From: CAWCGU01 sp963795195
GTDB lineage: Bacteria > Actinomycetota > Thermoleophilia > Solirubrobacterales > 70-9
Direction of reading: 5' to 3'
Length of the DNA stretch: 64,000 nucleotides
Assembly: GCA_963795195.1 (NCBI GenBank)
Contig: CAWCGU010000006.1
Location: forward strand, 2,046,001 to 2,110,000
Each line of letters begins with the position of its first letter. Position 1 is the stretch's first letter. The notes under the pieces were generated by a model. That model was not told the origin of the DNA. It worked only from the letters and a program-made list of their open reading frames with translations, and did no database searches. Both the position numbers and the translations under genes were made by a program. Shown in pieces: positions 1-8,078 of this stretch.

Positions 1-1
1 C

Positions 2-247
2 CCGATCGGCGAGGGCCGCGAGCCGGCGATTCTGCGGGCGATCATCTACCTCGCCGAGGTCTTCGAGCTCGGCACGATCGCCGAGGGAGTTGAGCGCGGC
101 GAGCAGTGGGACCGCCTCTCCGAGCTCGGCTGCGAGTTTGCCCAGGGTTATCTGCACTACCCGCCCTCCACTGCTGCGAAGCTGACGGAGTTGCTTGTGT
201 CGGACCCCTTGCGGCCGGCACCGAGGCCCAAAAGCCCGACCGGATGA
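2..247 (+). CDS. EAL-domain c-di-GMP phosphodiesterase, C-terminal end (partial)
   Basis: Only the last 81 codons are present; the gene enters from the left edge. The reading frame contains the end of an EAL domain: a 'TIAEGVERGEQW' segment (the conserved A-E-G-V-E strand with its Q), then 'LGCEFAQGYLHYPP', the usual loop-and-QGY end of the fold. EAL domains hydrolyse cyclic di-GMP to pGpG in the cytoplasm or at the membrane. Activity and any fused sensor or GGDEF domain cannot be judged because the catalytic E-A-L motif lies outside the window. The stop TGA overlaps the next start (ATGA at 244-247), so the two genes are probably translationally coupled. Confidence 0.8.
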   Translation, partial: PIGEGREPAILRAIIYLAEVFELGTIAEGVERGEQWDRLSELGCEFAQGYLHYPPSTAAKLTELLVSDPLRPAPRPKSPTG

Positions 248-1995
248 AGCGCCCACTCCTGCTTGCCGGCGCGGTCGTCGCGATCGCGGCCTGGCCCCCA
301 CCCGCAGCGACGGCAAAGACGGGATCACTTGACTGCGAGCCCGCCTACCGCCCAGCCGAACAGCCGCCCTTCGGTGGCGTGCAGCTGCCTGCGTTGGACC
401 CGGTCGAGGGTGTCGAGGCCGGCGAACGGCCAGGCTTACCCACGAGCTTCGAGCTCACCCCGGCTGAAGCCATCGCCCTCGCCGAGGCCACCGACGCCGT
501 TCGTGGCGAGCGCGCCGAGAGCGGAGCCCTGGTCGCCGAGGCCTACGTACGCGGCTCCTGCATCTGGGAGGTCCGCTTCTACGACCGCGCGGGGGAGGGT
601 CACATGCAGGTCGCGCAGGTGCTGATCTCCGATCCCGACGCGGCCGTGCTCGAGGCCTGGCGCGGGCACCAGGTGGAGACCAAGCTCGCCCGCGGATATG
701 ACGGCGCCATCGCCACAGTCGTCAACTCCCCCTGGATCTGGATTTTTCTCTGCATCCTTTTCGTCGCGCCCTTTTTCGACCCCCGGCGCCCGCTCCGGCT
801 CGTTCATCTGGATCTGCTGGCGATTGTCGGATTGAGTCTTTCGCTGCTCTTCTTCAACCGCGGTGAGATCACCGCCTCGGTACTCCTGGTCTATCCCTTC
901 GTTGGCTACCTGTTCGCGCGAATGCTCTGGACCGGCCTGCGCGGCCATTCGGACTCGAGCCCGCTGGTTCCGGTCGTGCCGATCACCTGGCTCGCGGTCG
1001 CGGCTCTGATCCTCGCGGGCGGCCGAATCGCCCTCAACGTGATCGACTCGAGCGTCATCGACATCGGGCTTGCCGGCGTCGTCGGCGCCGATCACGTCGC
1101 CAGCGGGGAGGAGCTCTATGAGGGCGAGTTCGCCCCCGAGGAGATCGACCTGCGCGGCGACGTCTACGGCCCCGCCAACTACCTCGCTTACGTCCCCTTC
1201 GAGCAGGCGTTCCCCTGGAGCGGAGAGTGGGATGACGTGCCCGCCGCCCACGCCGCCACGATCGCCTTCGACCTGCTGGCGGCGCTCGTCCTCTTCGTCG
1301 CGGGTCGCAGGCTGCGTCCAGGAGAAGGAGGAAAGCAGCTGGGGATCGCGCTCGCCTTCGCCTGGATGGCCTGCCCCTGGACGCTCTACGCGCTCAACGC
1401 CGCGACCAACGACGCGCTCGTTTCAGTACTGGTGGCCGGCGCTCTGGCGGCGCTTTCTGTGCCCGCCCTGCGCGGTGCCCTGCTCGCCCTCGGCACCGTG
1501 GCCAAAGTCGGCCCGCTGGCGATTGCGCCGCTGCTGGCAACCGCGAGCGGCGAGCGGCGCTGGCGATCCGCGGCGATCTTCTCGCTGGCCTTCGTCCTGG
1601 TCGCCGCGGCAGTGGTGATCCCGTTCCTGCCCGACGGCGGCCTGCGAGAGCTCTATGACCGCACATTCGGCTACCAGGCCAGCCGCGGGTCGCCGTTCAG
1701 CATCTGGGGTCTCGCCCCCTCGCTGGGCCCGCTTCAGGATGCGGCTCGAGTCGGCGCCGTCCTCCTCGGGGTCGCGGTCGCCTTCTATCCCGCTCGCAAG
1801 ACCTTCACGCAGATCGCCGCCCTCGGCGCGGCGGTGATCATCGCCACGCAGGTCGGCGGCGTCCACTGGTTTTACTTCTACGTGCTCTGGTTCCTGCCGC
1901 TGGTGTTGGTCGCCAGCTTCGGCGAGCACGAGCGGGTCGGCCGCCGACGGCTCAGCCGATCCGAGTCCTCAGCGTCCCCAGCGTCGGCCAACTGA
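244..1995 (+). CDS. Multi-pass membrane protein, GT87/GT-C glycosyltransferase-like
   Basis: About 583 residues. I place the start at the ATG at 244, overlapping the previous stop, because it begins a clean signal sequence (MKRPLLLAGAVVAIAAW); an upstream in-frame ATG at 106 lies inside the EAL gene. After roughly 150 extracytoplasmic residues come a TM near residue 165 and many further hydrophobic segments. A 'DVYGPANYLAYVPFEQ' loop resembles GT87/DUF2029 polyprenyl-phosphate-sugar mannosyltransferases, which build wall glycans on the outer face of the membrane. Substrate unknown. The last ~15 residues are encoded by the antisense of a duplicated fumarylacetoacetase-gene tail (1952-2026), so the native C-terminus was probably replaced. 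Confidence 0.65.
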   Translation: MKRPLLLAGAVVAIAAWPPPAATAKTGSLDCEPAYRPAEQPPFGGVQLPALDPVEGVEAGERPGLPTSFELTPAEAIALAEATDAVRGERAESGALVAEAYVRGSCIWEVRFYDRAGEGHMQVAQVLISDPDAAVLEAWRGHQVETKLARGYDGAIATVVNSPWIWIFLCILFVAPFFDPRRPLRLVHLDLLAIVGLSLSLLFFNRGEITASVLLVYPFVGYLFARMLWTGLRGHSDSSPLVPVVPITWLAVAALILAGGRIALNVIDSSVIDIGLAGVVGADHVASGEELYEGEFAPEEIDLRGDVYGPANYLAYVPFEQAFPWSGEWDDVPAAHAATIAFDLLAALVLFVAGRRLRPGEGGKQLGIALAFAWMACPWTLYALNAATNDALVSVLVAGALAALSVPALRGALLALGTVAKVGPLAIAPLLATASGERRWRSAAIFSLAFVLVAAAVVIPFLPDGGLRELYDRTFGYQASRGSPFSIWGLAPSLGPLQDAARVGAVLLGVAVAFYPARKTFTQIAALGAAVIIATQVGGVHWFYFYVLWFLPLVLVASFGEHERVGRRRLSRSESSASPASAN

Positions 1996-2026
1996 TCACG
2001 ATCTCGTCGCCGGCCTTGAGCCAGGC
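1952..2026 (-). pseudogene. 3'-end remnant of a fumarylacetoacetase-family gene
   Basis: The last 24 codons plus stop of a FAH-family gene are duplicated here. The frame ends 'WLKAGDEIVIS' then 'PTLGTLRTRIG', the same as the end of the intact gene at 5045-5932 apart from two residues. By eye, 71 of 77 bases match between 1951-2027 and 5044-5120, with weaker similarity leftwards to about 1936. No upstream FAH coding sequence precedes the fragment. The two copies are direct repeats bracketing the CSLREA gene and a degenerate tRNA. Confidence 0.85.
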
Positions 2027-2070
2027 TCGCAAAGCGCCGGACCTGATGCCGGCGACGTCAAGCGGTTGAG

Positions 2071-4836
2071 CTACCTCGGGATGACCAGCCGTGTTTGACG
2101 GCTCTCCGTTACCGAGTTCGCGGAGGAGTCGGTTGCCGTGACCGTCACAGCGGCGCGCGCTGACCCGCCGTCCGTTAGCGCGGCAGTCGCGGCATTGCGG
2201 GTGCGCTTCGGGAGCCTCAACTTGAGCGCCCCTCCAGTGCCGGGCAGGAGGATGAGGCTGGCCGGCTTCAGCTTGAACGTCCGCCTCTTCCCCCTCGCCG
2301 CCGACTTTGCGCTCCCATTCGGTGTCGTGACGACGAGCTTGCCGGACCCGGCGGCGGTGCACGCCTCGTCGCAGAGCGCTCCCACCGAAACGCTCGCTCC
2401 AACCTTCTGGCGCTTGCTGCCGGAGAGGCTCAGCACCGGCGCGGTTGTGTCGGGCGGCGTCGTGTCGGGCGGCGTCGTGTCGGGCGGCGTCGTGTCGGGC
2501 GGCGTCGTGTCGGGCGGCGTGGCAAAATCGCACGCGAGCAAGACATCGGTGCCGTCCACGTTGGTGGTGTCGGCGCCGTCGCCGCAGTCGACGTTGTCGA
2601 TCTCCCCGTCCAGCGCGTCCATGAAGTCATCGCCGGCCTCGCCGAAGAGGCTGTCAGTGCCGCTGCCGCCGATCACCGTGTCGCCGCCACCGCCGGCATG
2701 CACCGTGTCGGCGCCGGCTGCGCCGCTGATCGTGTTGGCGGCGCCATTGCCCGTCAGCTGGTCGTTGAACGCTCCCCCGCGGATGCTCTCGACGCCGTCA
2801 ATGAGCTTGGACCCGTTGCCGGTGCTCTGGAAGGCGTTGTCGGTGAGATCGACGGTCACGTTGCCAGGCGCGTTGTCGAAGACGACCAGGTCGCCGATTC
2901 CTCCGTCATCGGCGCCGCCGGTGATCGCATCCTGCCCTCCGCGCCCGTTGAGGATGTCGTTGCCGCCGTTGCCCCTTACCTCGCCGTTCGCGTCGGTCCC
3001 CAGCAGCGTATCGCCGGCGGCCGTACCGAAGACCTGCTCCGTGCCGAATATGGAATCGGACTTCCCGGGGAGCGTCGCGGTGCCTGCAGCGAGGTCGACG
3101 ACCGCCGGGCCACCTCCGGGTGCGGTGGCGTAGTCGACCTTGTCCAAGAGGCCCTGATCCCCGCAGATCGTGTCGTTGCCGGCGCTGGCCTGGATCGTGT
3201 CGTCGCTGTTGCCGGCGACGACGACGTCGTTGGCGGGCGTCGTGGGGATGATGTCGATCGAGTTGGTCCCGATGATCGTTGCCGCAAGACCGCTGCAGCT
3301 CATCACCTCGAACGCTCCGGCCTCGCAACCGCCGTCAACCGCGCGCGGGCGGCCCCGCTGGTCGCGCGCCGGGATCGCCGGGGGGAGGTTGAACGCGTTG
3401 TTGCATCGTGTCAGCGGGATGTCGTTGAGGATCGGCGTGTTGAGCGGCAGGGAGTGGGTCTGCGTGGGACCGTCGTTGGCTGCGAGCGGGTTGAGCGAGA
3501 TGTTGGGCGTCTGGTCGCCGACGGTGATGGGGCAACCTGTGACCGTGTCATAGACGTTGTCACCCCCGCTGGTGAACTCGGGCCCGTCGGCTCCGGCGTC
3601 GTCGTCCGCGCAGCCCTCGCCGAAGAAGAGCGACGTACGGAACTGAAACGAGGTGGTCCCGTGGCCGCGGTCGTCGAAGAACACCGCCCGGCCGGTGGTG
3701 GCGTCATCGAATGCAAAGGTGGTGAAGCGGATCGACGTGTCGCCGCCGTCGGCGTAGATCGCGCCTCCGCTGACCGCCGTCGCCGTCTGGCCATTGTTGC
3801 TGAACGTCGAGCTGTCGATCTGGCTGGCAAAAACGGGCGGGTTGCCTGGATCATCGAGGTAGATCCCGCCGCCTTTGCGGCTGGCACCGCCGGTGAGGCG
3901 GTTGTCATTGACCGTGCTGCTTGCGATCGTCACGAACTGCGCGGCGATCCCGCCGCCGAGTGCCTGATCCGGGCCGACGTTTCCGCCGATGTTGACGTGG
4001 TTGCCACTGATCGTCGAGTTGGTGGCCTCGACCTCACCCTGATCGGCGAGGATGCCGCCCCCGGAGACCTCCTGCGTGACGACGCCGGGATGGTTTCGTG
4101 TGACCGTGTTGTTGCTCACCGTGGCATTCGAGAGGGTGACCGAGGTGGCCTGGGCTGCGATACCGCCGCCGCCCGCGGAGGTGGTGAGCGCGGCGGGGAG
4201 AACCGCCGTATTCCCTGTGATGGTCGAGTTCGAGATCGTCAGGTCGCCGGGGGCAGTAATGAAGATCCCTCCTCCCTGCTCGGCGGCTGCGTTGATCTGC
4301 ACGATCGATTCCCCGGCCACCGTGAGATCGCCGGCCTGCACCCTGATCCCACCCCCCTCCCCGCTGGCGCCCTGAGCGGTGGTATTCCCGTTCTGCACAG
4401 TGATCCCGTCGAGGGTCAGCAGGCCGGTGTTTCCGGGCAGCTTGTCAAAGACGCGATCGTTGATCGCGTGGAGGACCGCGTTCCCGTCGCCCGCGCCAGT
4501 GACTGTCAGGTCGCCACCCGGCTCGATCAGGTCGAGGTCGCCGTCGAGATTGTCGTCGGTTCCCACCGGGCCGTTGAGCACGATCGGCGCCGCGGCCGAG
4601 ATCTCGATCGTGTCTAGGCTCGTCTGACCCGCCGCGCCGCAGGCGACGTCGCCGACGGACGAGTTGGTGCTCGCCATGTTGATCGCCTCGCGCAGGGTGC
4701 AGACGGTGTTGTCCGGCGCCGCCGGGCTCTCGTCGGCAGTGCTGTTGACGGTGTAGGTCGTCGCCTGGGCTGGGCCGGCAATTACCAGGGCGAGCGCCAG
4801 CATCGAGAGCAAGAATCCCACGACCGACTTCAACAT
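2071..4836 (-). CDS. Exported CSLREA / beta-helix / RTX-repeat protein with shared C-terminal module
   Basis: About 921 residues. The start is the ATG at 4836, preceded by GGGAGGAAAGCG; an upstream in-frame start at 4893 lacks a ribosome site. Order: signal peptide (LLSMLALALVIAGPAQA), a CSLREA-type motif (TVCTLREAINMAS), a long right-handed beta-helix region with repeated 'GGGI' and 'NSTISGN' turns, then calcium-binding nonapeptide repeats (GGNGGNDILNG, GAAGADTVHAGGGGDT), five PDTTP linker repeats, and a ~110-residue C-terminal module also found in three other proteins here. Likely secreted or surface-bound; no enzymatic residues are recognisable. Direct FAH-tail repeats flank the gene, suggesting it arrived as a unit. 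Confidence 0.8.
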   Translation of the reverse strand: MLKSVVGFLLSMLALALVIAGPAQATTYTVNSTADESPAAPDNTVCTLREAINMASTNSSVGDVACGAAGQTSLDTIEISAAAPIVLNGPVGTDDNLDGDLDLIEPGGDLTVTGAGDGNAVLHAINDRVFDKLPGNTGLLTLDGITVQNGNTTAQGASGEGGGIRVQAGDLTVAGESIVQINAAAEQGGGIFITAPGDLTISNSTITGNTAVLPAALTTSAGGGGIAAQATSVTLSNATVSNNTVTRNHPGVVTQEVSGGGILADQGEVEATNSTISGNHVNIGGNVGPDQALGGGIAAQFVTIASSTVNDNRLTGGASRKGGGIYLDDPGNPPVFASQIDSSTFSNNGQTATAVSGGAIYADGGDTSIRFTTFAFDDATTGRAVFFDDRGHGTTSFQFRTSLFFGEGCADDDAGADGPEFTSGGDNVYDTVTGCPITVGDQTPNISLNPLAANDGPTQTHSLPLNTPILNDIPLTRCNNAFNLPPAIPARDQRGRPRAVDGGCEAGAFEVMSCSGLAATIIGTNSIDIIPTTPANDVVVAGNSDDTIQASAGNDTICGDQGLLDKVDYATAPGGGPAVVDLAAGTATLPGKSDSIFGTEQVFGTAAGDTLLGTDANGEVRGNGGNDILNGRGGQDAITGGADDGGIGDLVVFDNAPGNVTVDLTDNAFQSTGNGSKLIDGVESIRGGAFNDQLTGNGAANTISGAAGADTVHAGGGGDTVIGGSGTDSLFGEAGDDFMDALDGEIDNVDCGDGADTTNVDGTDVLLACDFATPPDTTPPDTTPPDTTPPDTTPPDTTAPVLSLSGSKRQKVGASVSVGALCDEACTAAGSGKLVVTTPNGSAKSAARGKRRTFKLKPASLILLPGTGGALKLRLPKRTRNAATAALTDGGSARAAVTVTATDSSANSVTESRQTRLVIPR
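2447..2521. repeat. Five tandem 15-bp repeats (PDTTP linker)
   Basis: Unit GTGTCGGGCGGCGTC on the plus strand, five copies, the last differing by one base. On the minus strand it encodes a Pro-Asp-Thr-Thr-Pro linker between the RTX repeats and the C-terminal module. A perfect in-frame repeat like this can change length by slippage without breaking the gene. Confidence 0.95.
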
Positions 4837-4931
4837 TCGCTTTCCTCCCGATGTTCGACTGACGCCATCAACGACGACCATCACAGCTCTCAACCAGCGG
4901 CGGTATCAGGGAAAACCCTGAATTTGACGCG

Positions 4932-5006
4932 GTGCCGGGACGAGGTTCGACCCCGCAGCCTCCAGCTTCAGAGGCCGGCGTTCAAACCAAACTGAGCCAC
5001 GCCCCC
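4932..5006 (-). pseudogene. Degenerate tRNA (tRNA-like, anticodon loop reads CUG)
   Basis: Read on the minus strand, this 75-nt stretch aligns along its length with the intact tRNA-Asp at 6233-6306, at roughly three-quarters identity, in opposite orientation. It keeps the GCTCAG D-arm start, a five-pair anticodon stem (CCGGC/GCTGG) with loop CUCUGAA (CUG, Gln if functional), and a T-loop containing TCGAAC. The acceptor ends do not pair (GGGGGCG against CCCGGCA) and the D-stem has a mismatch. I read it as a tRNA pseudogene; a covariance-model score would decide. Confidence 0.6.
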
Positions 5007-5044
5007 TGGACCTGGCCATGCGGCGCAGGTCGGCGGCGGGCCGC

Positions 5045-5932
5045 TCAGCCGATCCGAGTCCTCAGCGTCCCCAGCGTCGGCGAACTGATCACGATCTCGT
5101 CCCCCGCCTTCAGCCAGACCCGCGGGTCGCGGGTGCTGCCGACGCCGGCCGGCGTTCCGGTCGAGACGATGTCACCCGGCTCGAGCGTCATCAGCTTCGA
5201 GAGATGCGCCAGCAGTTCCGGGATGGCGAAGACGAGGTCGGCGGTCGTTGCCTCCTGCATGCGCTCGCCGTTGAGGTCGAGCGCGATCCCGATCTGATCG
5301 TGGGGACCGGCCTCGTCGGGCGTGACCAGCGCGGGTCCGCACGGGGCGGAGCCGTCAAAGACCTTGCCCGGAATCCACTGAGGGGTGGCGAACTGCAGGT
5401 CGCGCGCGGAGAGGTCGTTGAGCAACGTGTAGCCGGCGACGTGGTCAAGCGCGTCGGCTTCGGCAACGTCCTTGGCGCGGCGGCCGACGACGAACGCCAC
5501 CTCCGCTTCGAAATCGACCTTGCGGCTGGCGGCCGGGATCGGGACCACGGCGCCGTCGGCCACCAGCGCGTTGGCGAACTTGGCGAAGAAGGTCGGCGTC
5601 GCCGGCGGTTCCATCCCCGCCTCTGCAGCGTGGGAGCGGTAGTTGAGCCCGATGCAGATGATCTTTCCCGGGTCGGGGACCGGCGGCAGGATCTCGGCAT
5701 CGACCGCCGCATCGGCGCCCTCCCCCGAATCGAACGGGCGCAGGTCGTCAAGCCGGCCAGTGGCGATCAGCGCACGAAGGCTCGGCCCGTGTGCTGCCGG
5801 TCCCGGTGCACCCACCCCAGGAAGCGGAACACCACCGGGTTCACCAAGCGTTTCCCAGGCGTCAACGACGCCGTGCTCGGTGGCGATTCCGGCGCGCGCG
5901 CCACGGTGGGACTCGTAGGTGACCAGGCGCAT
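5045..5932 (-). CDS. Fumarylacetoacetate hydrolase family protein
   Basis: 295 residues from the ATG at 5932 (MRLVTYE). An upstream in-frame start at 6148 would read through a separate small ORF and lacks FAH similarity. Family landmarks: 'KIICIGLNYRSHAAE', 'PTFFAKFANAL', the metal-binding acidic strand 'VDFEAEVAFVVG', 'TLLNDLSARDLQ', 'GKVFDGSAPCGP' and the C-terminal 'GDIVSTGTPAGVG'. Members cleave or hydrate diketo acids from aromatic catabolism (fumarylpyruvate or acylpyruvate hydrolases, 2-oxohepta-3-ene-1,7-dioate hydratases). The exact substrate cannot be read from sequence. A 33-codon ORF with a strong ribosome site lies 40 bp upstream in the same orientation. The gene's 3' end is duplicated at 1952-2026. 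Confidence 0.9.
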   Translation of the reverse strand: MRLVTYESHRGARAGIATEHGVVDAWETLGEPGGVPLPGVGAPGPAAHGPSLRALIATGRLDDLRPFDSGEGADAAVDAEILPPVPDPGKIICIGLNYRSHAAEAGMEPPATPTFFAKFANALVADGAVVPIPAASRKVDFEAEVAFVVGRRAKDVAEADALDHVAGYTLLNDLSARDLQFATPQWIPGKVFDGSAPCGPALVTPDEAGPHDQIGIALDLNGERMQEATTADLVFAIPELLAHLSKLMTLEPGDIVSTGTPAGVGSTRDPRVWLKAGDEIVISSPTLGTLRTRIG

Positions 5933-5972
5933 CGGCCGAAACGCTAGTCGACGTCGGCCCAGGCAGGCCGGC

Positions 5973-6074
5973 TCAGAGCGCGGACAGCTCGCCGGCCAGG
6001 AACTGGTCGCGCACCGCCTCGCTTTGGTCAGCCGGGTAGTGGGACTCGTTGAGCGTGGGGGTCGCGACGGCCAT
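5973..6074 (-). CDS. Small ORF, 33 residues, upstream of the FAH gene
   Basis: ATG at 6074 is preceded at good spacing by CGGAGGAAGGAG, one of the strongest ribosome sites in the window. The peptide starts MAVATPTLNESHYPADQSE and ends FLAGELSAL. It is hydrophilic, has no signal or membrane segment and matches no family I recognise. It ends 40 bp before the FAH start on the same strand, so it could be a leader peptide controlling that gene or a small partner protein. Confidence 0.5.
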   Translation of the reverse strand: MAVATPTLNESHYPADQSEAVRDQFLAGELSAL

Positions 6075-6232
6075 ACAGCTCCTTCCTCCGAGTCTCCCTC
6101 CGGGTCTCCCGCCACCCTACCGCTGCAACGAGCAGCGGTGACGGCCACTTTGCGAGCGTCAAGATCTGGCGGCGCCCACGACTCTCAGCTCAGCGGCGCA
6201 CTTGAAGCGCGCCGTACAATGGCTCGGCCCCA

Positions 6233-6527
<295 letters not shown>

Positions 6528-6567
6528 AACTGATTGGCCTCCCACAATCGACCCGAGGAGGCCCTCG

Positions 6568-7227
6568 ATGACCACCAAGCTCCGAGATCGCCTGACGTTC
6601 GCCAACGCGATGTCGGTAACCGCTGTCTTCATCGCCCTTGGCGGCACCGCCTGGGCGGTCGTCAACGTCGGTCCAAGGGACATCCGCGACGAAGCGGTCC
6701 ACAGCCGCCACATCCACAATGGCGCTGTCAGGGGAGAACAGCTGCACTCCGACGCCGTCACGTCATCCAAGGTTCTCGACGGCTCGCTGCTGGGAGCGGA
6801 TTTCGCCGCTGGTGAGGGTTCCCCCGGCGATCTACTGCCCGCGGGGGCCGTGAGCTTCTTCGATCTCGCATCGTGCCCCAGCGGTTGGTCGGAGCTGACG
6901 GCGGCCCGAGGCCGCTATCTGGTCGGCCTGCCGTCTGGCGGCACTCTCAGCGGAACCGCAGGTACGGCGCTCACCAACCTCGAGAATCGCCCGGTCGGTC
7001 AGCACGACCACGGGATCACCGATCCGGGCCACACGCATCCCATCGCTGCTGATACTGGAGGCACACCCAGCTCCTTGGCATCCACGAGCCACGGCGCGGT
7101 CGGGTGGGATGGGACGGCGGCGAAGCCCACCCTCTCGTCCACCACCGGCATCACCGTCAACAACGCCGGTGCGGTCCCCGGCACCAACGCGCCCTACCTT
7201 CAACTGCTCGCCTGCAAGAAGAGCTAG
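6568..7227 (+). CDS. Exported protein with N-terminal anchor, short repeats and tail-collar-like C-terminus
   Basis: 219 residues; the ATG follows CCGAGGAGGCCCTCG, a good ribosome site. Residues ~8-32 (FANAMSVTAVFIALGGTAWA) form an anchor or signal segment. Next comes the 'RDEAVHSRHIHNGAV' and 'GEQLHSDAVTSSKVLDGSL' type of short repeat seen in many Thermoleophilia surface proteins. The second half (GRYLVGLPSGGTLSGTAGT, then Gly/His/Thr-rich 'VGQHDHGITDPGHTHPI') resembles phage tail-collar or microcystin-dependent-protein domains, which form trimeric fibre tips. Probably surface-exposed. It sits alone between two copies of the 235-bp repeat. Function unknown. Confidence 0.7.
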   Translation: MTTKLRDRLTFANAMSVTAVFIALGGTAWAVVNVGPRDIRDEAVHSRHIHNGAVRGEQLHSDAVTSSKVLDGSLLGADFAAGEGSPGDLLPAGAVSFFDLASCPSGWSELTAARGRYLVGLPSGGTLSGTAGTALTNLENRPVGQHDHGITDPGHTHPIAADTGGTPSSLASTSHGAVGWDGTAAKPTLSSTTGITVNNAGAVPGTNAPYLQLLACKKS

Positions 7228-7259
7228 GTGTAATCCCTGAGCCCGTTGTTTCATCCGGG

Positions 7260-7304
7260 CCTCCTTGAAGGCTGGGGGTGTCTACCCACCCAGCATCAAG
7301 GAGG
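7260..7304 (+). promoter_or_regulatory. Strong hairpin covering a consensus ribosome site
   Basis: Arms CCTCCTTGA (7260-7268) and TCAAGGAGG (7296-7304) pair over 9 bp, and inside them GCTGGG (7271-7276) pairs with CCCAGC (7289-7294). The right arm contains AAGGAGG, eight bases before an ATG at 7313, so the folded RNA would hide the ribosome site. The ORF from 7313 begins MSGPIPLEASTYDDAHRD, matches nothing I know, and runs into an unrelated remnant after about 30 codons. The hairpin could also be a terminator for the gene ending at 7227, but no T-run follows. Confidence 0.55.
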
Positions 7305-7404
7305 TAATACGGATGTCCGGGCCGATCCCGCTCGAGGCGTCGACCTACGACGATGCCCACAGGGACGTGGTCACTATCCCCCACGCGCTGGGGGTTTGCC
7401 GGCA

Positions 7405-7623
7405 TTTTCTGGCTCCGGTGGCGGCTTCGTCTCCGGCCCCGGGATCGACTGCGGCGGCCCGGGCCACAGCGACTGCTCGCAGACGGCGGCCGAAGGTCAG
7501 ACGATCGAACTCACCGCCAACCCGGATGCCAACTCCGACTTCACGAGCTTCACAGGCGGCGGCTGCGGGGCCTCAAGCCCGTACACGGTGACGATGGACG
7601 CCGACAAGTCGGTGGGCGCGTGT
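7405..7623 (+). pseudogene. Fragment of a divergent InlB B-repeat domain
   Basis: The frame reads 'FVSGPGIDCGGPG', 'GQTIELTANPDAN', 'FTSFTGGGCG' and 'YTVTMDADKSV', the signature of the divergent InlB B-repeat found in long actinobacterial surface proteins. It has no start of its own: the upstream ORF from 7313 is in another frame. It stops where an IS21-like end (TGTCAAC) begins. I read it as a remnant of a larger surface-protein gene. Confidence 0.7.
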
Positions 7624-7672
7624 CAACAGGAACCGAAAGGTGCCCCACTTTCAGGAACCGAAAAGTGCACCA
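7621..7672. mobile_element. Remnant end of an IS21-family-like insertion sequence
   Basis: Starts TGTCAAC and carries two tandem near-identical 21-mers (7627-7647 and 7652-7672; core CAGGAACCGAAAAGTGCACCA), 25 bp apart. Multiple terminal repeats of this kind are typical of IS21-family ends. No istA/istB coding sequence follows, so only one end remains, directly against the InlB-domain fragment. Assignment is from memory of the family; a search against IS ends would settle it. Confidence 0.5.
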
Positions 7673-7801
7673 GCAGGCCCTGGGGGCCTCAACGGTTTCG
7701 GACCGACCGGAATCGGGTTCGCACGCGAAGGGAGCAGCGCCGGTTCAGCCGGAGCCCGCTGTTCCTGCGCATGGGAAGCGACACCCAGCACGGCCGTTTC
7801 A

Positions 7802-7856
7802 GGCGACGATGGCGATACGGGGGTGTTTATCGTGGTGCCAACTCCCGTCGCTCCCG
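7802..7856. repeat. Dispersed repeat with tRNA-Asp 3'-end core, copy 1
   Basis: A ~55-bp unit (GACGATGGCGATACGGGGG ... CGTGGTGCCAACTCCCGTCG) matching 12902-12956 with about four mismatches. Its last 14 bases (7843-7856) equal the 3' end of tRNA-Asp and run straight into copy B of the long repeat. Confidence 0.85.
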
Positions 7857-8078
7857 TTTTTTGCGCTTGGCTATGCGGCTTTCGCTGTGGCTGTGGGATT
7901 GACTTCATCTGCTCCTGCCTTCACGCGAAGGGAGCACCTGGGGACATGAACCAGTGGCTCTCCCCCGCATGGAAGGCAGTGGAGACCGCCTGAACACGAG
8001 GCACTTGCGAGTATGTGGCACCATCGTCAGGAATCCAAGGGGGATGCTGACCGGCTGGTAAGCCGAACCTGACTCGCC
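7843..8078. repeat. Long direct repeat, copy B
   Basis: Second copy of 6293-6527, about 96% identical by eye. Its right edge (GACTCGCC at 8071-8078) coincides with the point where an FAD-monooxygenase gene on the minus strand is cut off, so the repeat or what it bounds truncated that gene. No gene is supported in 7673-8078. Confidence 0.93.

Noticed and set aside
106..243. N-terminal extension of the GT87-like protein
   Set aside because: The 46 extra codons lie within the EAL-domain coding region; the signal peptide starts at 244.
2447..2521. 15-bp tandem repeats as a regulatory or CRISPR-like element
   Set aside because: They lie in frame inside a gene and code for a Pro/Thr linker.
2698..4617. 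639-codon plus-strand ORF opposite the CSLREA gene
   Set aside because: No ribosome site or domain; the minus frame has a signal peptide, CSLREA and RTX motifs.
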